Shown: positions 54,473 through 64,000 of the stretch, piece by piece
Numbering within the stretch: the stretch's first letter is position 1
How the letters are laid out: each line of letters opens with the position of its first letter
From: Megachile rotundata
Lineage: Eukaryota > Arthropoda > Insecta > Hymenoptera > Megachilidae
Direction of reading: 5' to 3'
NCBI RefSeq assembly: GCF_050947335.1
Contig: NW_027473495.1
Location: forward strand, 209,174 to 273,173
DNA length: 64,000 nt
The notes under the pieces: generated by a model
Databases searched by the model: none
What the model was told of the DNA's origin: nothing
What the model saw: the letters and a program-made list of their open reading frames with translations, nothing else
Position numbers and translations under genes: made by a program

Positions 54473-57400
54473 GATTGTGATTATATTATTGTAATTGTAA
54501 GATTATGATTGTATGATTGTGATTGTATGATTGTGATGGTATGATAACGATTGTATGTGAGTGATTGTATGATTGCGATTGTATGATTGTGATTGTATGA
54601 TTATGATTGTATGATTGTGATTGTATGATTGTGATTGTATGATTATGATTGTATGGTTGTGACCGTATGATTGTGATGGTATGATTGCGATTGTATGATT
54701 GCGATCGTATGATTGTGATTGTATGATTATGATTGTATGATTGTGATTGTATGATTGCGATTGTATGATTGTGATTGTATGATTGTGATTGTATGATTGT
54801 GATTGTATGATTGTGACTGTATGATTGTGGTTGTATGATTGTGATTGTGTGATTGCGATTGTATGATTGTGATAGTATGATTGTGATTGTATGACTGTGA
54901 TTGTATGATTGTGATTGTATGATTGTGATAGTATGATTGTGATTGTATGATTGTGATAGTATGATTGTGATTGTAAGATTGTGATTGTATGACTGTGATT
55001 GTATGATTGTGATTGTATGATTGTGATTCTATGATTAGGATTGTATGATTGTGATAGTATGATTGTGATTGTATGATTGTGATTGTATGATTGTGATTGT
55101 ATGATTGTGATTGTATGATTGTGATTGTATGATTGTGGTGTATGATTGTGATTGTATGATTGTAATTGTATGATTGTGATTGTATGATTGTGATTGTATG
55201 ATTGTGATTGTATGATTGCGATTGTATGATTGTGATAGTATGATTGTGATTGTGTGATTGTGATAGTATGATTGTGATAGTATGACTGTGATTGTATGAC
55301 GGTGATTGAATGATTGTGATTGTATGATTGTGATTGTCTGATTGTGGTTGTATGATTGTGATTGTATGATTGCGATTGTATGATTGTGATTGTATGATTA
55401 TGATTGTATTATTGTGATTGTATGATTATGATAGTATGGTTGTGATTGTATGATTGTGATGGTATGATTGTGATTGTATGATTGCGATAGTATGATTGTG
55501 ATTGTATGATTGTGATTGTATGATTGTGACTGTATGATTGTGATTGTATGATTGTGATTGCGTGATTGTGATTGTATGATTGCGATTGTATGATTGCGAT
55601 TGTATGATTGCGATTGTATGATTGTGATTGTATGATTGTGATAGTATGATTGTGATATTATGGCTGTGATTGTATGACTGTGATTGTATGATTGTGACTG
55701 TATGATTGTGATTGTCTGATTGTGGTTGTATGATTGTGATTGTATGATGGTGATTGTATGATTGTCATTGTATGATTATCATTGTATGATTGTGATTGCA
55801 TGATTGCGATTGTATGATAGAGATTGCATGATTTTGTATGTTTGATTGTGATTGTATGATTGTGATAGTATGATTGTAATTGTATGATTGTGATTGTATG
55901 ATTGTGATTGTATGATTGTGATTGTATGATTGTGATAGTATGATTGTGATTGTATGATTGTGATTGTATGATTGTGATTGTATGATTGTGATAGTATGAT
56001 TGTGATTGTATGATTGTGATAGTATGATTGTGATAGTATGACTGTGATTGTATGACTGTGATTGTATGATTGTGATTGTATGATTGTGATTGTCTGATTG
56101 TGGTTGTATGATTGTGGTTGTATGATTGTGATTGTATGATGGTGATTGTATGATTGTGATTGTATGATTGTGATTGTATGATTGTGATTGTATGATTTTG
56201 ATTGTATGATTGTGATAGTATGATTGTAATTGTATGATTATGATTGTATGATTGTGATTGTATGATTGTGATGGTATGATTGTGATTGTATGATTGCGAT
56301 AATATGATTGTGATTGTATGATTGTGATTGTATGATTGTGATTGTATGATTGCGATTGTATAATTGTGATTGTATGATTATGATTGTGTTATTGTGATTG
56401 TATGATTATGATAGTATAGTTGTGATTGTATGATTGTGATGGTATGATTGTGATTGTATGATTGCGATAGTATGATTGTGATTGTATGATTGTGATTGTA
56501 TGATTGTGACTGTATGATTGTGATTGTATGATTGTGATTGCGTGATTGTGATTGTATGATTGCGATTGTATGATTGCGATTGTATGATTGCGATTGTATG
56601 ATTGTGATAGTATGATTGTGATAGTATGACTGTGATTGTATGACTGTGATTGTATGATTGTGACTGTATGATTGTGATTGTCTGATTGTGGTTGTATGAT
56701 TGTGATTGTATGATGGTGATTGTATGATTGTCATTGTATGATTATCATTGTATGATTGTGATTGCATGATTGCGATTGTATGATTGAGATTGCATGATTT
56801 TGTATGTATGATTGTGATTGTATGATTGTGATAGTATGATTGTGATTGTAAGATTGTGATTGCATGATTGTCATTGTATGATTATGGTTGTATGATTGTG
56901 ATTGCATGATTGTGATTGTATGATTGTGATTGTATGATTGTGATAGTATGATTGTGATTGTGTGATTGTGATTGTATGACTGTGATTGTATGATTGTGAT
57001 TGTATGATTGTAATTGTATGATTGCGATTGTATGATTGAGATTGTATGATTGTGATTGTATGATTGTGATTGTATGATTGTGATAGTATGATTGTGATTG
57101 TATGATTGTGATTGTATGATTGTGATTGTATGATTTTGATTGTATGATTGTGATAGTATGATTGTAATTGTATGATTATGATTGTATGATTGTGATTGTA
57201 TGATTGTGATGGTATGATTGTGATTGTATGATTGCGATAATATGATTGTGATTGTATGATTGTGATTGTATGATTGTGATTGTATGATTGCGATTGTATA
57301 ATTGTGATTGTATGATTATGATTGTGTTATTGTGATTGTATGATTATGATAGTATAGTTGTGATTGTATGATTGTGATGGTATGATTGTGATTGTATGAT

Positions 57401-57831
57401 TGCGATAGTATGATTGTGATTGTATGATTGTGATTGTATGATTGTGACTGTATGATTGTGATTGTATGATTGTGATTGCGTGATTGTGATTGTATGATTG
57501 CGATTGTATGATTGCGATTGTATGATTGCGATTGTATGATTGTGATAGTATGATTGTGATAGTATGACTGTGATTGTATGACTGTGATTGTATGATTGTG
57601 ACTGTATGATTGTGATTGTCTGATTGTGGTTGTATGATTGTGATTGTATGATGGTGATTGTATGATTGTCATTGTATGATTATCATTGTATGATTGTGAT
57701 TGCATGATTGCGATTGTATGATTGAGATTGCATGATTTTGTATGTATGATTGTGATTGTATGATTGTGATAGTATGATTGTGATTGTAAGATTGTGATTG
57801 CATGATTGTCATTGTATGATTATGGTTGTAT
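54473..57831. repeat. 3,359-bp HOR, copy 1
   Basis: The first 2,421 bp (to 56,893) repeat 52,052-54,472, including all three private variants. Then 196 bp of block-B-like units follow, and 57,090-57,831 repeats 56,152-56,893 at offset 938 bp. The composite of 240 units minus one is what was amplified next. Confidence 0.88.
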
Positions 57832-60390
57832 GATTGTGATTATATTATTGTAATTGTAAGATTATGATTGTATGATTGTGATTGTATGATTGTGATGGTA
57901 TGATAACGATTGTATGTGAGTGATTGTATGATTGCGATTGTATGATTGTGATTGTATGATTATGATTGTATGATTGTGATTGTATGATTGTGATTGTATG
58001 ATTATGATTGTATGGTTGTGACCGTATGATTGTGATGGTATGATTGCGATTGTATGATTGCGATCGTATGATTGTGATTGTATGATTATGATTGTATGAT
58101 TGTGATTGTATGATTGCGATTGTATGATTGTGATTGTATGATTGTGATTGTATGATTGTGATTGTATGATTGTGACTGTATGATTGTGGTTGTATGATTG
58201 TGATTGTGTGATTGCGATTGTATGATTGTGATAGTATGATTGTGATTGTATGACTGTGATTGTATGATTGTGATTGTATGATTGTGATAGTATGATTGTG
58301 ATTGTATGATTGTGATAGTATGATTGTGATTGTAAGATTGTGATTGTATGACTGTGATTGTATGATTGTGATTGTATGATTGTGATTCTATGATTAGGAT
58401 TGTATGATTGTGATAGTATGATTGTGATTGTATGATTGTGATTGTATGATTGTGATTGTATGATTGTGATTGTATGATTGTGATTGTATGATTGTGGTGT
58501 ATGATTGTGATTGTATGATTGTAATTGTATGATTGTGATTGTATGATTGTGATTGTATGATTGTGATTGTATGATTGCGATTGTATGATTGTGATTGTAT
58601 GACGGTGATTGAATGATTGTGATTGTATGATTGTGATTGTCTGATTGTGGTTGTATGATTGTGATTGTATGATTGCGATTGTATGATTGTGATTGTATGA
58701 TTATGATTGTATTATTGTGATTGTATGATTATGATAGTATGGTTGTGATTGTATGATTGTGATGGTATGATTGTGATTGTATGATTGCGATAGTATGATT
58801 GTGATTGTATGATTGTGATTGTATGATTGTGACTGTATGATTGTGATTGTATGATTGTGATTGCGTGATTGTGATTGTATGATTGCGATTGTATGATTGC
58901 GATTGTATGATTGCGATTGTATGATTGTGATTGTATGATTGTGATAGTATGATTGTGATATTATGGCTGTGATTGTATGACTGTGATTGTATGATTGTGA
59001 CTGTATGATTGTGATTGTCTGATTGTGGTTGTATGATTGTGATTGTATGATGGTGATTGTATGATTGTCATTGTATGATTATCATTGTATGATTGTGATT
59101 GCATGATTGCGATTGTATGATAGAGATTGCATGATTTTGTATGTTTGATTGTGATTGTATGATTGTGATAGTATGATTGTAATTGTATGATTGTGATTGT
59201 ATGATTGTGATTGTATGATTGTGATTGTATGATTGTGATAGTATGATTGTGATTGTATGATTGTGATTGTATGATTGTGATTGTATGATTGTGATAGTAT
59301 GATTGTGATTGTATGATTGTGATAGTATGATTGTGATAGTATGACTGTGATTGTATGACTGTGATTGTATGATTGTGATTGTATGATTGTGATTGTCTGA
59401 TTGTGGTTGTATGATTGTGGTTGTATGATTGTGATTGTATGATGGTGATTGTATGATTGTGATTGTATGATTGTGATTGTATGATTGTGATTGTATGATT
59501 TTGATTGTATGATTGTGATAGTATGATTGTAATTGTATGATTATGATTGTATGATTGTGATTGTATGATTGTGATGGTATGATTGTGATTGTATGATTGC
59601 GATAATATGATTGTGATTGTATGATTGTGATTGTATGATTGTGATTGTATGATTGCGATTGTATAATTGTGATTGTATGATTATGATTGTGTTATTGTGA
59701 TTGTATGATTATGATAGTATAGTTGTGATTGTATGATTGTGATGGTATGATTGTGATTGTATGATTGCGATAGTATGATTGTGATTGTATGATTGTGATT
59801 GTATGATTGTGACTGTATGATTGTGATTGTATGATTGTGATTGCGTGATTGTGATTGTATGATTGCGATTGTATGATTGCGATTGTATGATTGCGATTGT
59901 ATGATTGTGATAGTATGATTGTGATAGTATGACTGTGATTGTATGACTGTGATTGTATGATTGTGACTGTATGATTGTGATTGTCTGATTGTGGTTGTAT
60001 GATTGTGATTGTATGATGGTGATTGTATGATTGTCATTGTATGATTATCATTGTATGATTGTGATTGCATGATTGCGATTGTATGATTGAGATTGCATGA
60101 TTTTGTATGTATGATTGTGATTGTATGATTGTGATAGTATGATTGTGATTGTAAGATTGTGATTGCATGATTGTCATTGTATGATTATGGTTGTATGATT
60201 GTGATTGCATGATTGTGATTGTATGATTGTGATTGTATGATTGTGATAGTATGATTGTGATTGTGTGATTGTGATTGTATGACTGTGATTGTATGATTGT
60301 GATTGTATGATTGTAATTGTATGATTGCGATTGTATGATTGAGATTGTATGATTGTGATTGTATGATTGTGATTGTATGATTGTGATAGT
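57832..60390. repeat. 3,359-bp HOR, copy 2, truncated
   Basis: Starts with the same junction unit as 54,473 and repeats GATAACG (57,902), GACCG (about 58.02 kb) and GACGG (58,601). Four units (56 bp) present before GACGG at 55,298 are missing here, so later landmarks are offset 3,303 bp. Matching with 57,089 ends near 60.39 kb. Confidence 0.86.
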
Positions 60391-63300
60391 ATGATTGTGA
60401 TTGTGTGATTGTGATTGTATGACTGTGATTGTATGATTGTGATTGTATGATTGTGATTGTATGATTGTGATAGTATGATTGTGATTGTATGATTGTAATT
60501 GTATGACTGTGATTGTATGATTGTGATTGTGCGAATGTGATTGTACGATTGTGATTGTACGATTGTGATTGTACGATTATGATTGTATGATTATGATTGT
60601 ATGATTGTGATTGCATGATTGTGATTGTATGATTGTGATAGTATGATTGTGATTGTATGACTGTGATTCTATGACTGTGATTGTATGATTGTGATTGTAT
60701 GATTGTCATTGTATGACTGTGATTGTATGATTGTGATTGTATGATTGTGATTGTATGATTGTGATTGTATGATTGTGATTGTATGATTGTAATTGTATGA
60801 TTGTGATTGTATGATTGTGATTGTATGACTGTGATTGTATGATTGTGATTGTGCGATTGTGATTGTACGATTGTGATTGTACGATTGTGATTTTACGATT
60901 GTGATTGTATGATTATGATTGTATGATTGTGATAGTATGATTGTGATTGTAAGATTGTGATTGTATGACTGTGATTGTATGATTGTGATTGTATGATTGT
61001 GATTGTATGATTAGGATTGTATGATTGTGATAGTATGATTGTGATTGTATGATTGTGATTGTATGATTGTGATTGTATGATTGTGATTGTATGATTGTGA
61101 TTGTATGATTGTGATTGTATGATTGTGATTGTATGATTGTGGTGTATGATTGTGATTGTATGATTGTAATTGTATGATTGTGATTGTATGATTGTGATTG
61201 TATGATTGCGATTGTATGATTGTGATAGTATGATTGTGATTGTATGATTGTGATAGTATGATTGTGATAGTATGACTGTGTTTGTATGACTGTGATTGAA
61301 TGATTGTGATTGTATGATTGTGATTGTCTGATTGTGGTTGTATGATTGTGATTGTATGATTGTGATTGTATGATTATGATTGTATGATTATGATTGTATG
61401 ATTGTGATTGCATGATTGTGATTGTATGATTGTGATAATATGATTGTGATTGTATGACTGTGATTGTATGACTGTGATTGTATGATTGTGATTGTATGAT
61501 TCTGATAGTATGATTGTGATTGTATGATTGTGATTGTATGATTGTGATTGTATGATTGTGATTGTATGATTGTATTTGGGAGATTGTAATTGTATGATTG
61601 CGATTGTATGATTGAGATTGTATGATTGTGATTGTATGATTGTGATTGTATGATTGTGATTGTATGATTGTGATAGTATGATTGTGATTGTAAGATTGTG
61701 ATTGTATGATTGTGATTGTATGATTGTGATTGTATGATTGTGATTGTATGATTGTGATTGTATGATTGTGATTGTATGATTGTGATTGTATGATTTTGAT
61801 TGTATGATTGTGATAGTATGATTGTAATTGTATGATTATGATTGTATGATTGTGATTGTATGATTGTGATGGTATGATTGTGATTGTATGATTGCGATAG
61901 TATGATTGTGATTGTATGATTGTGATTGTATGATTGCGATTGTATGATTGTGATTGTATGATTATGATTGTATTATTGTGATTGTATGATTATGATAGTA
62001 TGGTTGTGATTGTATGATTGTGATGGTATGATTGTGATTGTATGATTGCGATAGTATGATTGTGATTGTATGATTGTGATAATATGATTGTGATTGTATG
62101 ATTGTGATTGTATGATTGTGATTGTATGATTGTGATTGTATGATTCTGATAGTATGATTGTGATTGTATGATTGTGATTGTATGATTGTGATTGTATGAT
62201 TGTGATTGTATGATTGTGATTGTATGATTGTAATTGTATGATTGTGATTGTATGATTGTGATTGTATGACTGTGATTGTATGATTGTGATTGTGCGATTG
62301 TGATTGTACGATTGTGATTGTACGATTGTGATTTTACGATTGTGATTGTATGATTATGATTGTATGATTGTGATAGTATGATTGTGATTGTAAGATTGTG
62401 ATTGTATGATTGTGATAGTATGATTGTGATTGTATGATTGTGATTGTATGATTGTGATTGTATGATTGTGATAGTATGATTGTGATTGTATGATTGTGAT
62501 AGTATGATTGTGATAGTATGACTGTGATTGTATTACTGTGATTGTATGATTGTGATTGTATGATTGTGATTGTCTGATTGTGGTTGTATGATTGTGGTTG
62601 TATGATTGTGATTGTATGATGGTGATTGTATGATTGTGATTGTATGATTGTGATTGTATGATTGTGATTGTATGATTGCGATTGTATGATTGCGATTGTA
62701 TGATTGCGATTGTATGATTGTGATTGTATGATTGTGATAGTATGATTGTGATATTATGGCTGTGATTGTATGACTGTGATTGTATGATTGTGACTGTATG
62801 ATTGTGATTGTCTGATTGTGGTTGTATGATTGTGATTGTATGATGGTGATTGTATGATTGTCATTGTATGATTATCATTGTATGATTGTGATTGCATGAT
62901 TGCGATTGTATGATAGAGATTGCATGATTTTGTATGTTTGATTGTGATTGTATGATTGTGATAGTATGATTGTAATTGTATGATTGTGATTGTATGATTG
63001 TGATTGTATGATTGTGATTGTATGATTGTGATAGTATGATTGTGATTGTATGATTGTGATTGTATGATTGTGATTGTATGATTGTGATAGTATGATTGTG
63101 ATTGTATGATTGTGATAGTATGATTGTGATAGTATGACTGTGATTGTATGACTGTGATTGTATGATTGTGATTGTATGATTGTGATTGTCTGATTGTGGT
63201 TGTATGATTGTGATTGTATGATTGTGATTGTCTGATTGTGGTTGTATGATTGTGGTTGTATGATTGTGATTGTATGATGGTGATTGTATGATTGTGATTG

Positions 63301-64000
63301 TATGATTGTGATTGTATGATTGTGATTGTATGATTTTGATTGTATGATTGTGATAGTATGATTGTAATTGTATGATTATGATTGTATGATTGTGATTGTA
63401 TGATTGTGATGGTATGATTGTGATTGTATGATTGCGATAATATGATTGTGATTGTATGATTGTGATTGTATGATTGTGATTGTATGATTGCGATTATATG
63501 ATTGTGATTGTATGATTATGATTGTGTTATTGTGATTGTATGATTATGATAGTATAGTTGTGATTGTATGATTGTGATGGTATGATTGTGATTGTATGAT
63601 TGCGATAGTATGATTGTGATTGTATGATTGTGATTGTATGATTGTGACTGTATGATTGTGATTGTATGATTGTGATTGCGTGATTGTGATTGTATGATTG
63701 CGATTGTATGATTGCGATTGTATGATTGCGATTGTATGATTGCGATTGTATGATTGTGATAGTATGATTGTGATAGTATGACTGTGATTGTATGACTGTG
63801 ATTGTATGATTGTGACTGTATGATTGTGATTGTCTGATTGTGGTTGTATGATTGTGATTGTATGATGGTGATTGTATGATTGTCATTGTATGATTATCAT
63901 TGTATGATTGTGATTGCATGATTGCGATTGTATGATTGAGATTGCATGATTTTGTATGTATGATTGTGATTGTATGATTGTGATAGTATGATTGTGATTG
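60391..64000. repeat. Right-edge mosaic of known families
   Basis: 60.39-60.71 kb follows block B (as 42.9-43.2 kb). 60.75-61.3 kb follows 44.4-44.8 kb and 38.3-38.7 kb. 61.3-61.8 kb follows 32.35-32.72 kb with one single cassette at 61,568. 62.7-64.0 kb follows 41.4-42.7 kb; the minus-strand ATG at 63,919 matches 42,603 at offset 21,316, equal to 1,523 units minus six. The array continues past the window end. Confidence 0.75.

Larger units (their letters stand above)
1..64000. repeat. 14-bp minisatellite/satellite array filling the window
   Basis: Every stretch is a variant of GATTGTGATTGTAT, equal to GATTGT twice plus AT. The consensus holds 7 T, 4 G, 3 A and no C on this strand. Unit starts fall at 7 modulo 14 at the left edge and at 10 modulo 14 at the right edge. 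One +2 unit and 27 -1 units account for this shift exactly, and the count closes on whole units (48 + 1 + 4,494 + 27 + 2 = 4,572). Frequent substitutions include GATTGC, GATTAT, GATAGTAT, GACTGTG, GTGACTG, GTAATTG, TGCAT, TGTGT, TGTAC and TGTAAG. No promoter, splice, tRNA, rRNA, terminal-repeat or transposase signal interrupts the array. The plus strand has two TGA triplets per unit, so all plus frames are closed. This looks like eukaryotic heterochromatin; the species is not recognisable. Confidence 0.98.

Noticed and set aside
1..64000. CRISPR array (regular direct repeats)
   Set aside because: The repeats are contiguous 14-mers with no unique spacers, no leader and no cas genes.
1..64000. 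Transposon, MITE or retroelement as the unit of the large repeats
   Set aside because: The kilobase-scale repeats consist solely of 14-mers. No inverted terminal repeats, target-site duplications, poly-A tails or transposase-like frames appear at their edges.
1..64000. Entire window as an assembly artefact
   Set aside because: Copies differ by ordered point variants, whole-unit gains and losses and graded divergence, which an assembler loop would not create. The near-identity of 5,150-bp copies 1-3 still leaves copy number uncertain until checked in reads.
1..64000. Bacterial, phage or organelle origin
   Set aside because: No bacterial gene, ribosome-binding site or operon structure exists anywhere. 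A gene-free satellite of at least 64 kb is typical of eukaryotic heterochromatin.

Overview
The whole 64-kb window is one uninterrupted tandem array. I see no gene, RNA gene, mobile element or unique-sequence island. The monomer on the given strand is the 14-mer GATTGTGATTGTAT, which reads as two GATTGT hexamers plus AT. It contains no C, so the G/T strand and the A/C strand are completely asymmetric. Counting the register by hand gives 4,572 complete units. Of these, 4,544 are exactly 14 bp, 27 are the same 13-bp variant (GATTGTGGTGTAT) and one is 16 bp. Both window edges lie inside the array, so its true length is unknown. Such an array points to eukaryotic heterochromatin (pericentromeric, subtelomeric, sex- or B-chromosome) in a long-read assembly. 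Nothing in the sequence identifies the species.

Monomers differ by point substitutions, and their order forms very long higher-order repeats (HORs). From left to right: 0-1.7 kb is a mosaic edge. 1.7-5.9 kb is a diverged copy of a 5.15-kb HOR. 5.9-6.9 kb is a linker. 6.9-12.5 kb is block B, which has an internal 3,009-bp shift duplication. 12.5-16.9 kb is a mosaic with a 2,099-bp tandem duplication. 16,936-30,120 holds about 2.6 near-identical tandem copies of the 5,150-bp HOR (366 14-mers plus two 13-mers). 30.1-32.7 kb is a connector. 32.7-37.9 kb is a second block B. 37.9-45.0 kb is a 2.4-kb-period family. 45.0-52.1 kb repeats the connector and block B at an offset of about 14.2 kb. 52,052-60.4 kb is a young amplification of 2,421- and 3,359-bp units that share private point variants. 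60.4-64.0 kb is a mosaic of the same families.

The A/C (minus) strand has few stops because the consensus has none in any frame. It therefore carries open frames up to 544 codons that repeat a 14-residue peptide (SQSYNHNHTITIIQ). Since 14 is not a multiple of 3, all three frames give the same peptide in rotation. Common variant monomers supply both the ATGs and the stops. I treat these frames as by-products, not genes. The points that deserve attention are the very strict 14-bp register, the single founding 13-bp deletion spread by block duplication, the exceptionally long HOR units, traceable crossover junctions, a cassette that varies from one to four copies, and the strand asymmetry.
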